Shown: positions 34,477 to 51,715 of the stretch, one piece after another
Numbering within the stretch: position 1 is the first letter of the stretch
Layout: each line of letters opens with the position of its first letter
Source: Cercis canadensis
Taxonomy: Eukaryota; Streptophyta; Magnoliopsida; Fabales; Fabaceae
NCBI GenBank assembly: GCA_003255065.1
Contig: QAOA01007551.1
Location: 1,179,715 to 1,243,714 of the forward strand
Direction: 5' to 3'
Length of the DNA: 64,000 nt
Made by a program: the position numbers and the translations under genes
Notes under the pieces: model-generated
What the model was told of the DNA's origin: nothing
The model's database searches: none
What the model saw: the letters and a program-made list of their open reading frames with translations, nothing else

Positions 34477-35963
34477 TGTTTTTGTTATGGGTCTATCTTT
34501 GACCGAAGCGAAGAGTGCAGGAAGAAGGCTCGGCAGCTTTCGGCGCTCTTTCTTTATTTCTTTCCCTCCTAAATACTAATCCTTCTTTCACATTTTCATT
34601 CCCTTTTAACCATTTCTCTTTGCATACTGGTATACCCAACACCACACTACTCCGATTATATAATCCATTTCCTTGAACAACAATTTTATTAATAAATTAT
34701 TTATTGTTATCATTATGTAGTATATGGAATAGTATATCCCTTCACAAAGAACAACAGAACTTGCTTTCTAGCTTCACATACTTAACGAATCCACCAAATC
34801 TAGCGGCACACCTCCAGCTCCACACCCCTGCAAAAGAGCCCCTTCACTTTTTTTCAGGTACCTTCTCCTTTTCTGATGCATTCCTATTTATCTGTCTAGA
34901 TCTTTTTTCTTTTTTGGATAATTTAGGCGGGGGTTGATTTTGCTGAGGAGATCTCTGCAATTCATGTTGGATATTCAGATCAAGGCGTATGAAGATACCC
35001 TTCTTTTCTTTTCTTTCCTTTTTGTATGATTTTACAATTGATTTCTGTAGCATTTTCGAAGTATATTCTCTTTTGTTGTTTAAATTTAATGGGTTGATTC
35101 TATTTTGCATGTTCGCGCTTTGAATGGTGTGTGAACTACTAAATTTCTTGCTCAGTACAATGGAAAAGAACTGCCAAGGTTTGAAATGAATAATTTCTGC
35201 GTGGGTTGTAGTGCCTAACTGAGCAGTATATTATAATATAATATGTTCCAGAAAATTAGTTAATGTCCCTTTGCGGGCGAGTGAAAGCGCATAACAGATT
35301 AATAACTTAATGATGATGGGGAAGGCCAGAAACTAGGTAGACTAAGACTCTGCAAACTAATAATTAGACTAAGATTCTGTCCTCAACATTGTGGTGTTTC
35401 TTATCTTTGGTAATGGGCTAAATATGGTCAAATTCAAATTATAGGTACCGAAATACTGGGTGCATCGTGTAACTCCTATGTTTGAGGTACCTATATAATT
35501 TGTTTAGATGCGATGAGCAAATCATACCCCAGTACTGAAGGAGTAAATTACCTCCCATTGCCTATTTAGTCTAGCATTTTGGTCAAATAACTTAAGCACA
35601 CATATCCTTAGCTTTAATGTTTTGGTTTAATCTACTCTTTCTGTACTGCACCCTTGAGTCTGTTTTACTTTATTCAGCCATCTTATTCTGGGAACTAAAA
35701 ATATATTTAATTGTGCGTGCGGTTCATGTTTCATGAAGTATCAGCTAGTTGATCTTAGACATTTCTTTGTTTGGACTATGGGCAAGATATTCCCTTTAGA
35801 TGGGATTTTACTTTTGTTTGCTCCTGACACTATCCTAGTTCTCTTGTTAGGCTAACTCAACCCCATCAGTCCACTTATGCATTAAAAAGGGCATTGAAAC
35901 TCAGTCTGATTTCTGCTTGAGCTTGCTGGTGCATCTTCTATGCTGTCTTTTGTAACAGAAAAT

Positions 35964-38900
35964 ATGGGCTTGCTCTGCAGCAGAAATCGCCGTTATAATG
36001 ATACTGATGCTGAAGAAAATGCACAGGTGGATTATGCTTGAAAAATTATGTACTTACTTGTCCGCTGCTACTTTTTGCTATTTCAAAGTCCTTGTACAAA
36101 TTTAATTGCTGCTGATGCTTAAACTGTCTCTACTTTTTATGTTACTAACCTTGAAGTCTTCCACAGTCTTCAATTTAATAATTGTCGCATGCATTTGCAG
36201 GCTGTAGAAATTGAAAGGAGAATAGAACTGGAAACAAAGGCTGAAAAGCATATTCAGAAACTTTTACTACTTGGTACATTTTACTTTGGCAGTGTTTTCT
36301 GTTATCATAGTTGTATTTACTTTACATATACTTTAAAGTTAAAACTTGTCAAGGTACTGAGTATCTTGCATGTTGTAAGTGGTGGTGCTTCCAAAGTTGG
36401 ATGGAATGGTTCATTTAATTTAAATGTTGTATCTGCTGGCAATTGAAATGGTTTCTAAAAGGGCTTAGTACCTTGATGTGACCCTGTTACAGTTTGAATT
36501 TTTTAAAAATAAATTGCAGCGTCTGGTTTGCTGTGTCAAAAAGTGTTGGACTTCTGCTTGAGCTTCACACTTCATGATTTTTCCAGTTAAGCGTAGGATT
36601 TGGTTGGCCATCTAGGTGGTGTACTTTATATACTCTGATATCAAGTTGGAAAGTGATTAGTTGAGATGATTTGAGAAACTATTTCATAGTATTTATACTC
36701 ATGTCTATAGGACTTTGACTAATTGATAAATAAATATATTAGGTTTTCCACAGGTTATTAATCCTGGATGACTTCTTCTGATAGTTAACTGGGCTATCCT
36801 GCACATTATTGCTATATTCCATTATTGAATCTACCATATCTTGACAGCTTGGTTGATTTGTAATTTTTATCTCGGATAGATTTGATTTAATGTGGCTACA
36901 CTTCTGTTGTTTAGGTGCTGGAGAGTCTGGGAAGTCCACAATCTTTAAGCAGGCAAGAAATTGCACTATTCCCCGTGTCTTAGCATAATATATACTTGCT
37001 AGATTGTTGATATTTATTTATTTTTTCAACATATGCAGATCAAACTCTTGTTTCAAACTGGCTTTGACGAGGCAGAACTAAAAAGCTATATACCAGTCAT
37101 TCACGCTAATGTGTATCAGACAATAAAAGTACGCAATACTTGAAAGGGTGTGTTGATTATTTTTCTTTCTGGAAAATATAATAGAGTTTATAGTGTCATC
37201 TGTCTGTAGTTTGGGAGAAAAATTTTCTGTGAGATGAGTTTTAATTGAGCTACTTGAAAAAACTGTAATCCTTAATATGTCTTTGATGTGGTTGAACAGA
37301 TACTCCATGATGGGTCGAAGGAGTTGGCTCAGAATGATACTGATTCTTCAAAGTATGTCATATCTGATGAAATTAAGGTAGTTCACTGTTACTTCTTCTT
37401 TCATTAATGTGGGTTAATCATCTGATATTATGGTTTGGTATCTTGTAAAACGTATTTTATTATGAAATTCCAGAGAGTAATCCATTACATATGATTTCCT
37501 TTCCTGTAGAGATATGTTGCTTTGTCAAACATATATGTTAAATAATATTCTTCTAAATGTGCTTGATTATTTTGGCAGGATATTGGAGAGAAACTATCAG
37601 AAATTGGAGGCAGGCTGGATTACCCACGTCTCACCAAGGAGCTTGCGCAGGAAATAGAGACTCTATGGAAGGATGCTGGAATTCGGGTAGCTGGATGGCA
37701 TACTTTGATTGCTTTACTTTTATCCATCCACTTGGTTTTAATTTTTTGGGCATCATCAGCTACTTAGTATTTATGCACCATGTTTTTAATATCAACTGTA
37801 GGAAACATATGCCCGTGGCAATGAGCTCCAAGTTCCAGATTGTGCCCATTATTTCATGGAAAATTTAGAGAGACTGTCTGATGCAAATTATGTTCCAACG
37901 AAGGTATCTAATATCCATCATACTTCTTTTGCTGTTTTTGGTGATATGAAATTAAATTTTAATTTCTGTTTTATTTGCTTTCTATGTATCTTGTGACTCA
38001 GATCTAAGACCTTTCTTCTACCTTGGTGGGTGTTGTTTTTTGGATCTCTAGATGCTCTAGGTTTGAGGGTCAAAATCTTTGTCTTTTCTGTTCGTACTAT
38101 TTCTTGCCTTTTATTTGTATACCTGTCCATATGCATGGATTACAACCCTTTGCACTTCTATTTTGTGATTAATTATCAAACAGTAGGAAATAAAAAAGAT
38201 GTGAAAAAATGAATCATATGTACTGAACTACTATACTACTAATGAAGGTTATAGTGATTTCTAGTTTCAACTAATCAAGTGATCAAATGAGGTATTCTTG
38301 ATCTCAGAAGTAATTTGTGGTATGTAATTCTGTCTTGAAAGGCCTACTGCATTAATTTATTGTCAATGCATCAACTTATTATCCAGAATTGACACTTTTA
38401 GCATATTCCTTCACATGGTGCTGTATGTTCCAAAGTTATCTGGCACTAACTCAGCAGAAGAAATACAGGATGTGTCTTGGAAGGAGTGTACTGTATTTTT
38501 GCTTCTTTGTAGTCATATGCCTTCAAATTTGAAGGTGTTGTAGTGTCATGAATCTTTCAAAAGTTTCTCACTGTATTTTACAACTACAGGAGGATGTTCT
38601 TTATGCAAGAGTTCGTACCACTGGTGTTGTAGAGATCCAGTTCAGGTGAATATGCTGAACTGATATGACTTGCCATACTGTATTAATAGATAGATATATG
38701 TACAATTTGGTCCTTCTGTTCCCAATACACAGTCGATCTGCAGTTTTTCAAATTTTGGCATATAACCTTTTGTTACCATGGGCAAGGAGTCTTGCTAGTC
38801 AAAACAGGAAACAGGCAAAACCATGGAAGCTACTTTGTTAATGTAATCTTGAACATGAGCTGCATTGATATCTTACTCTTTCTCTATAGATAAATTTAAC

Positions 38901-39775
38901 ATTAGCCTCTAAAGGGGATCTAAGAAACTAGATTTATGTGTACATATAGTTTGATTATTGAATGCAATTGCCTTGGTTGTGATTACTTAGAGTGGGATGA
39001 TATTTAAAGTCAGTGTCTGGGCTTGAGCTTAAAATAATTGCTTTAGATCTGGTATCTTTTCCACTTAATCCGCAAGTTTATTTTTGCTATTTTGACAGCC
39101 CTGTTGGAGAAAATAAGAAAAGTGGCGAAGTATATAGACTCTTTGATGTTGGAGGGCAGAGAAATGAGAGGAGAAAATGGATCCATCTGTTTGAAGGAGT
39201 TACTGCTGTAATATTCTGTGCTGCTATTAGCGAGTACGATCAAGCTTCCATTTGATTGCTTATTTTAATATGATCATAATTGGTTGGCAAGTCTGTTTAG
39301 ACCAAGAAAATATATGTCAAATCTACCTATCCCTTTAATCTTGCTGACAAGAGCATTATGATTATGAAATGTGTAAAGCTAAGAAATTTTGACCTCATAT
39401 ATGCCTTATAGGTATGATCAAACACTTTTTGAGGATGAAAACAAGAACAGAATGATGGAGACTAAGGAGCTTTTTGAGTGGGTCCTGAAGCAGCCCTGCT
39501 TTGAGGTTTTCTTTGATGGTCTTTTTTAATTCTTATGTATAAATGTTTGTGAAACTCTTAACTCATTTCTTTGTCTGTTTCCATTATATGACACTTTTAG
39601 TTGAGAGCTTTATATATTTTAACAACTATAATTTGTGAAGTTGGTACCTATCTCATTCCATTACTATGCCCTTTTCTTTTCTGCACAGAAAACCTCCTTC
39701 ATGTTATTTTTGAACAAGTTTGATATATTCGAGAAGAAGATCTTGAAAGTAAGAATCGTATTGTACACTTTGTCG

Positions 39776-39806
<31 letters not shown>

Positions 39807-40571
39807 NGGGTTGGGGTGGGGAAGGTTGTTTCACTATTATCCTTTTTGGTCTAATGTCTTGCATCGTGCAGGTCCCACTTAATGTATGTGAGTGGTTCAA
39901 AGATTACCAGCCAGTTTCAACAGGGAAACAAGAGATTGAACATGCATATGAGTAAGCAACTTGGCAATAGTTATTTTACCTTGGGCATAAAGCCTTGTTT
40001 GGGGAAAAAAAATAAGAATGAAATCTGACAACGAATCTAAGGCATTATACACACATTGATACATTATCTTGTCCAGATTCATTGCCAATCCTCATTTGGA
40101 AAGAAGTATTGACCTCACATTATCCATTGCATTACAGGCCTGAAGTTTCTTGGTTGTGTTTGGGTCGCGACCATCTTTCCTGGATTTATAAACTACTGCA
40201 CTTTTCCCATTTAAAATTTTGATTGAAAATTGCATAGATTCTTTAATAATTAAACGTTATGTTTGGTACCTTACATGAAAAAGCTATCTCTAGAAATTCA
40301 GGGAAAAGTGTAAAACAATATACAGAGCGCTTGATGATAAATTTTCATTAGAAACTAGCACCACCAAATAACTTGTATAAACTATGGTTTCAGGTTTGTG
40401 AAGAAAAAATTTGAGGAATTGTATTTTCAGAGCACTGCTCCTGATCGTGTTGATCGTGTGTTTAAGATCTATCGGACCACTGCCCTTGATCAGAAGCTTG
40501 TGAAGAAGACCTTCAAGCTTGTTGATGAGAGTTTGAGGCGGAGGAATCTGTTTGAGGCTGGTTTATTATGA
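35964..40571 (+). CDS. GPA1: GPA1, heterotrimeric G-protein alpha subunit
   Basis: Thirteen coding exons: 35964-36026, 36201-36273, 36915-36952, 37039-37128, 37300-37377, 37579-37686, 37802-37903, 38590-38645, 39099-39233, 39412-39505, 39689-39748, 39872-39951, 40394-40571; 384 residues, the usual plant Galpha length. The N-terminus MGLLCSRN carries Gly2 for myristoylation and Cys5 for palmitoylation. The P-loop GAGESGKST is at 46-54, switch-I Arg191 is in ARVRTTG, switch II DVGGQR has Gln223 for GTP hydrolysis, and NKFD at 288-291 gives base specificity. It is a plasma-membrane GTPase that pairs with Gbeta-gamma and RGS1. The intron after exon 3 begins GC (CAG|GCAAGA) instead of GT. A poly-G run with an N (39791-39813) lies inside the intron between exons 11 and 12. 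Confidence 0.97.
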
Positions 40572-42675
40572 CCACGGAACCAGAGAGGGATAAAATATTT
40601 TTACATTGAAGAGGTCATCAGATTTTGGGTACAATAGAGGTCAGGTATACTAAATATTTAATCAATTTGTTGATTTTATGACAATTAAATATCCTTGAAT
40701 GGGTGGATGGTGAAAGGCCTTTCTCAGTAGTTGATCTCCATATTGGACTAAAGTTTTCAGGATGACATCCCATTTGTGATTATCTTTCTTCCTTCTTATT
40801 CATTGAAAGTCGTCAATGATATATTTTGTATCTGTTATTTTATGTTTTATTCATGGCATTTTGCAAATTACCAGTGTGTTAGCATGTGCTATTGTTTAGT
40901 TAAGTTGGAGACGTGCCGTGTCAAATTTACTGGCCCTGGCTCTGGCCCTTCTACAAATCCTTTATCAGGGCCAGGGGCAAGGGACCTTGTATGCCTGCCG
41001 TAGGCCCTAGCTTCTGTTGCCAGCCTTAGAGGCACGTGGCATTTTCTCGACGCAATCAGACTATGACATAAACTCTGCCCTACCCAACGGAACAACGGAA
41101 ATTGTTTAAGATTATCTTCAGGGGAAACGATCTAGGAATTATTTTATATCTCAAGTGGAAAAAATATCATTAATTTTTTACGATTGAATGACAATAAATT
41201 TATATAATAATATATATGTATATATATACAAAAATCATAGTGGTAGCTTTCAAAGGTCGTTGTTTTTTCTTTTTTGATTTTGAATTCGAAGATGGTTATA
41301 CCATATTTCTCATGGGATCAGGGAAGTAACATTACTTTCATATGTTTTTTAAATTACAGACTTGCATTCTCGCAAAATGCGTTCCTTGATAGAAATTTAA
41401 CTTGGAGGAAATATTGAGCATTGAGATCATTGTAATGCTGATAATAGTTTGCAACTATAAAGAATCCAATATAAATAAACTTTCGTGGGGATAAAAATTC
41501 CTTCTTTCGTAGAAATTGGAATAATATTTTATTATAAACTCGGGGAGGGTCGGGGGGAAGCGAGTAAAAAGCGCCGCCAACAGTCGGCAAACGCAACCGA
41601 CCTTTGTAGACCTTTCCTGGACTCACGTGATCGAAGGAAAGGGCATAGACGTCAAAAGGACGTAACGTCAATTTACAAGTTCTCGGGGTTATTTTGTGTG
41701 TTCGCCTCTGCTAACGCCAGAACCTCAAGATGTTCCTATCAAGTCGCAACCGAGTCCCGCCAACTGTTCAAAAAGCGTAAATAGCGTGTGACCAAAAGGA
41801 GTCGGGAAAAAAAAAAGAATGTTTTCCATTTTTATGTTTCCAATTTTGTCCAAAGAAGCTTTTGAATCCAAAGTGACTTGTTCCTCTTTCGTACCCAAGG
41901 CATATATTCGGTTCTTCTCTCTGTCGTCGTCTCTCTCGCTCGGATGAAAAAGTTGTGCACACCAACACGAACTCTCACATTCCAATTCCGCGGGAAGTTT
42001 AACTAATTTTCCTGCAATTTGTGGATCTAAACCATCTCAGGTTGGATTCCTTTTTTCATGTCTTGCATTTGCTTTCTGTTTGTTTGCCGAGAATGATCTG
42101 AGAAAATAGAACGTAAAGAAAGACAAAGGACATTTGCTTTCAACCTTTTCATACATTTCAACTTTCTCTCTTTATTCATTTAGTCTAAGAGAACATATAC
42201 AGTATTAACTCTCTCTCTCTCTTTTCTTTTTCCTTTTCAGAGAATTTCCGTAACTTTGGCTTAGAATTCACGCAGTAGAACTATTTTCATTCAGTTCTTC
42301 TAATAAATGAACTTTCCACAGAAAATGTGATAATGTGTTGATTTTCTTATTATGCTATAAACGATTCCTGTTTTGATAAATGCTACGGTACTGTTTGTTT
42401 TCTAAGATTAGTTTCAACTTATTAATCGTTGGTTGCTGATATACAGAACATGATCGGTTTGATTACTTAATCATTGTCGCAGCCAGCCACAGTTCTGAAC
42501 TTGCTTATTAAGATACCTTAGTTTTGTTGCTATAATGCGAAACGATCCTGTTTCGCCATGTTGATATGTCAACTGAATTTGGTTATCCTTGTTAAAACTA
42601 TGTGCAGGTTGTTAAATCTGTCAGGTGATTTTGTCTTTCATACAACGCCGCAATTAGGTATTAAATAGAGTAAAG
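40572..42675. other. GPA1 3' flank and FAP2 upstream region
   Basis: Bases up to about 40870 are the probable GPA1 3' untranslated region. From about 41900 the sequence looks like a 5' leader for the next gene, perhaps with a leader intron (CTCAG|GTTGG near 42041). Frames at 41354-41985 on both strands lack domains. Confidence 0.5.
41624..41669. promoter_or_regulatory. Cluster of four ACGT-core elements
   Basis: CACGTG (41624-41629), GACGTC (41648-41653), GACGT (41659-41663) and AACGTC (41664-41669) fall within 46 bp, in the higher-GC patch about 1 kb before the FAP2 start codon. G-box and C-box cores of this kind bind plant bZIP factors, which is known for the motifs. That they act here is inference. 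Confidence 0.45.
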
Positions 42676-45600
42676 ATGAGGAACAATTGGTTGTCTAACA
42701 TGGATTCAGATGGAGTTTCTCCTGACATCTTTTCTTTGGAGTCCTTTGTATTCCAAAATTTTGGGTCTCATTTCTTTTCACAGTTGACTTCATTGGTGGA
42801 CAGTTCTATCTACCGCTCTAGAAACGTATATGTCCCTGGAACCTTAGCTCTTCAAGAGGCATTTAACCACGTATCAAGATTTGCTGGTTCTTTTCTGTTT
42901 TGGTTCTGTAGTGGAACCAGTTCAAATATTGCTCATGATATAGCTAGTTCTTTGCATGGTCCTCAATTTGGAAGCTCTAGCGCTTTTATTCAGGTTAAGC
43001 AGATATCTTCGGCTAGGCATATTCTAGCTGGATTTGGCTTCAGTTTTAGGTCAAAAAGGAAATCTCCTGCCCCCGTGGCTTTGCGTAAGATTTCAAGTTT
43101 CACAATGAAACTGCTCTGGCAAGAAGCCAAAAGGCTTCAGTCGTATCCTGTGCTCTATCTAGCTGCTGCATTGGTACCCCCTATTCAAAACTTGTGAGTC
43201 ATACCATTTTATTTATTTATTTTTTTTCTAGTTATTATTTTGAATGATCTTTCTGACATGGTGTGTGGCATTCTTTTTATTCATATTACAATAAGCTTGT
43301 TGCTGTGTTCTTTACCCCTAGATCTTCAAAGGTACTAACTGGTCCAGTGGAGAATTCCGATGTGCAAATGCATGGAGGCATGGACCAAATTCCTTGTGAG
43401 GTTGAACGCCAAAGATGTGCCCGCCTATCTTTTCCTGAATCAAACTGGACAAAACATGCAGTTGAGCCTAAAACTGGCATTGAATTTCCTATGATTTTGG
43501 ACAATATATTAGCTGGAGAGAAGAATTCCATCTTCAACTCTGAGGTTGGCATTCAAATTTCAATTCACAATTTTTCTAGTCTTTTGCTTTCTTGCTCTCA
43601 GTACCTATTAATTTGTTGCATCATGATCTTCATGCAAGTTTTAGTTGAGCTGGTCATTGATTATTGATATATTGTTTGCTCTATATAGCAGTTAAGCTGC
43701 TTATCAAATGATTAGAAATTTAGGTAGCTTCTACAAAACAACTTGTAGTAGATGACCAGCTCGAAGAGCTTGCATGATATCTACTGAATCTTGCAGTGTC
43801 AGTTGCATGATCTGTCTGAACATATGTATCATTTTTTTTTACAATTTTCTGTGGAGTTCCGTTCTCCATTTCCTACCACTGTATGCATGTTTGAGAGTTT
43901 GTGTTTTTCTCTTTTACCTTCATCTAACATAAGCAACTAAATTTGCTTCAGGTCCTGGTTGGAACAGGATCCAGAACTATGACCATTGTTAAAATCAAGT
44001 CATTGAAAGTCTATGCTTTTGGTTTTTGTAAGTATTCTTGAACGCTAGATGCTGGTTGGTTTTGTATGGTATTTCCTAGCAAAATTGTCCCTGTTTTATT
44101 GAGTCAATTTTACTTATCTTAATTTAATAGATGTTCATCCCGACTCACTCTGTAAGAAACTGTGTCCAAAATATGAATCCATTTCTGCTGATGAACTAAG
44201 TAACCGCTGTGATTTCTACCAGGATCTTCTCAGGTATTAAGCCTTGGTTCTGCTATCTTATTTGTGTATAAAATTTAATCAATATGAAAAAGTTCTCCTT
44301 TTTGGCGATGATAATTGATTATATATTGATTTATAAAAAGTACAGAGGAGAAATTTGCTGTACTACCATTATTGTTCATGGATAATCTCGAATGCCAAAG
44401 TTGTCTGTTGAGCTATTCCATTGAGTGTGCTCAAGCAGGCTCAGGCTTATATTTATCTGCTTCAGACAGTTGCTAAGTTGGCTCAAGTAGTTTGGTTTGT
44501 TTCATGGTTTTGATATTAATTTTGTTGGATCCGTTGGGCTTTTTACCATTTGATACAGGGAGGATATCAATATGACTGTCAGGCTAGTAGTGAATATCCG
44601 GGGAATGAAAATCAACTCTGTGAGAGAGTAAGTAATGTTTCTCTCAGTAAGTTTTCAAAATGTCTACTGAATTTTGGTCCCTTTTAACAAATAAATGTTG
44701 ATGTGTCTTAATTTTTTTTGTGTTCTTTTCAAACCATATTGTTGCATATTACTGAAGTTTTCAAATCATTTTGCTATATTTCCAACTTTGTTGTGGTCAG
44801 AGTCTTGATGAACCAAGATGAGAGAAATTTTCAATTTTCCTTCTTAGCATTTTCTGAACTCAGTTTGACAATGACCTATTTCTTTTCTTTTTAAGAGAAA
44901 ATGAATTTGATTTGTGTGCTCTGTTTCAGTGCTTTTGAGAAATCCCTTCGAGCTCGATTAGTTAAGGTACTCCACATCTAGTTGTAAAATCAGTTTTCTT
45001 GTTTCTACACTGGACTGTTCCTAACTCTTCTTTTCCCCAACTTTTTGCTCAGACGAATCCAACCACAGATTTTCAGTGCCTAAGAACGTTTGGTTCATAT
45101 TTCACACAAGAAATTCCATTACCTTTGGTAATAATCTACTACTATGAATTCTTTTTCTCTATGTAGAGTTTGTGATAGAGGTAACATTAACTTTATTGCA
45201 ATGTTGCAGGGAACAATAATTAATTTCCGACGAACAGCTGATGGCCAACTGATAACTGAAAGTGAGTAATTGTTAGTGGCACTTAAAATGTTATAGTTTT
45301 TATGATACTGCATCTATCTTGTGTCCTTGGCCCCTTTGGCATCATAAAATAGACAAAACCTGAAAATCCTCCCTCCCCCCCTCTCTCTTCTCTCTCTCTC
45401 TCTCCCAAAAACCCAAAAAATAGAAGAAAAAAGCATTTTCATTCTCTTCTTTTGGCCTTTTCTCTCTCTTGACATTGTTTAAAGGTGGCATTTAATTTTT
45501 TTTACTGCATCTCTGTATGCAACCTAAATGATTGGTAAGATTTGATGCTGACAACTAAAAGTGCGAGTTGTATCCGTACAGTTGGTGGCAATCAGATTGG

Positions 45601-45852
45601 AAGTGTCCACAGCAAAGATTTGTGTAGTAAGTCTTATTCAAATTATTGTTCAATCTAGTAATTAGTACTTACATTGGGTCTAGTTGAATATCCGTATTTT
45701 TGTTGTCAAGTATCAGATCGAACTGAGGCTAATATTATACATTTTAACTTGCAGGGGCTTTCTTTGGCATGTATATTGGAGATGTCCCTGTGTGCGAGCA
45801 AACAAAAGAAGAGATAGGCAGGAACGTCGCAAATATCATGAGAAGGTGCTGA
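42676..45852 (+). CDS. FAP2: FAP2-like fatty-acid-binding, chalcone-isomerase-fold protein
   Basis: Ten exons: 42676-43193, 43322-43544, 43952-44027, 44131-44233, 44559-44627, 44930-44966, 45053-45127, 45210-45261, 45582-45626, 45755-45852; 431 residues, all joins in frame. The C-terminal half has the chalcone-isomerase fold: VLVGTGSRTMTIVKIKSLKV, FGFYVHPDSL, RLVVNIRGMKINSVRDAFE, TFGSYFT, GTIINFRRTADGQL and FFGMYIGDVPVCEQTKEEIG. FAP proteins bind fatty acids and have no isomerase activity. The long N-terminal region of about 235 residues and the fold match the FAP2 branch better than enzymatic CHI. A second in-frame Met (residue 9, MDSDGVS) is an alternative start. The place directly after GPA1 matches Arabidopsis At2g26300/At2g26310. 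Confidence 0.9.
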
Positions 45853-45862
45853 AATGGTTCAT

Positions 45863-46433
45863 TTTATATCTCCAATTGTCTTGCTTTTAGAATGGACAAT
45901 TGGCAATCAGTGACATAGTAGACCAGTAGTTTATGGCACAAGCAGCTTCACGAAAGAATATTTCGATCCATTGTAAGATCATTTGGAGGATACCGGGCAG
46001 GGTGCGGCATATTCTTTGGAGGTTTCAAGTTATTAGGATAGCTCAAACTGAATTGTCAGCTCCACAATTCTTTTTTCAGTTCAATTTAGGATTGATGTCC
46101 CTGTCAGTTAGATGTATAATCATTCTTTAGAAAAGAAAAAAAAAATGNTTTATATCTCCAATTGTCTTGCTTTTAGAATGGACAATTGGCAATCAGTGAC
46201 ATAGTAGACCAGTAGTTTATGGCACAAGCAGCTTCACGAAAGAATATTTCGATCCATTGTAAGATCATTTGGAGCATACCGGGCAGGGTGCGGCATATTC
46301 TTTGGAGGTTTCAAGTTATTAGGATAGCTCAAACTGAATTGTCAGCTCCACAATTCTTTTTTCAGCTCAATTTAGGATTGATGTCCCTGTCAGTTAGATG
46401 TATAATCATTCTTTAGAAAAGAAAAAAAAAATG
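45863..46433. repeat. 285-bp direct duplication around a single N
   Basis: 45863-46147 and 46149-46433 are the same sequence with only about two substitutions, separated by one N at 46148. The repeat sits in the FAP2 3' untranslated region. The placement of the N at the exact junction points to two overlapping contigs or alleles left unmerged. Confidence 0.88.
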
Positions 46434-50405
<3,972 letters not shown>

Positions 50406-51684
50406 TTTTTAGCTCTTATGCTCCATAATATTAGTCTCTCAACACTCGAGAATTAACTTGCCATGATTTATGTTCATGTATTGTATACCCACACTAAGAC
50501 TGTAAATTAATCTTGCCTGTTTACTCTTTTGTGGGTACCAATATGATTAGGTTCTTGTAACTCAGTTACTAGTTACCAGAAGCCCTGAAATGAATAATTT
50601 CATGGGTAACAAAAAATAATTGTGTAACTTTTCCCCTTTGCGAATGGGTTTGTGCACAACTGAATTTACTAGCTGAAGTTCTCTCTTACTTTTTTTTTTT
50701 TTTTGGGTGTAAAAGAAAGCAAAAAACCAAAAATAAAACTATAATGCAGGAAAATAACTCTCAATTGAGTCAGAAGAGCAAAACCCAGATATCTCATGCA
50801 AGATAGCAAAGGTGGATAGACATTTTGGCGCACCCATCTGCAACTGCAACCACATATATAACTCCCTTTTCACATTCCCTACCATACCTTTAATGATGTC
50901 TTACAAAAACTCATTTATATATTTCTTTAATTTCAATAAATACCTTGACTCTTTTACTTATATGATGTAAATCTATTGGTTAATTATTTTTCTCTAACAT
51001 TTATCAAACTAAATTTTAAAACCATGGATTCTAGCCATGACTTCAGCTCTAATATTGGTTGCTACTTGTTACCATCTACTACAAGTAACAGCGTGTTTCA
51101 CGTTGGACAGATCATAGTTAGATCAAGTTGCTTTCTCTCTAACGTGGAAAAAGATGACAGTCAACGTCTTTCTCTTACTTTTGAACCCAAATTCATAGAT
51201 CATAGCCTAAATCCCATATAAAAAACAAATAGTGCCAATGTGCCATATTTGACAAATTTGACAAATTTGCGGACGCCAAAAAACTTTTTGACAATTTCAC
51301 CATCCCGGCCTAGCCCAGAATTTCATAGGAACTAGATTAAGGTTGTATATAAAAAAATCTAAGAACTGCACTCGAATTACATATTTGATAAAATATGAAT
51401 TTAATAAAAAAAAATTAGTAAAATTAGTTGAACTTAGATTTCTGACAACTGTACATGCCATATTAAATTTATAAAAATTATATATATAAATATTATTTCC
51501 CAAGCAAATATCACCAACATTTATGTTCATAAATCATAGAATCCAGAGATATAGCCACGTAGATAGCAATCCAGCCCACCCACCAATAATAGACTTGCCG
51601 TCCTTGCAGTCCAAAATCCAGAGTTACCTCAAGTACTAGTTTCTGCAAGTTTTAATTTCCTCATTTTCATTTGTGTTGGATTAC

Positions 51685-51715
<31 letters not shown>

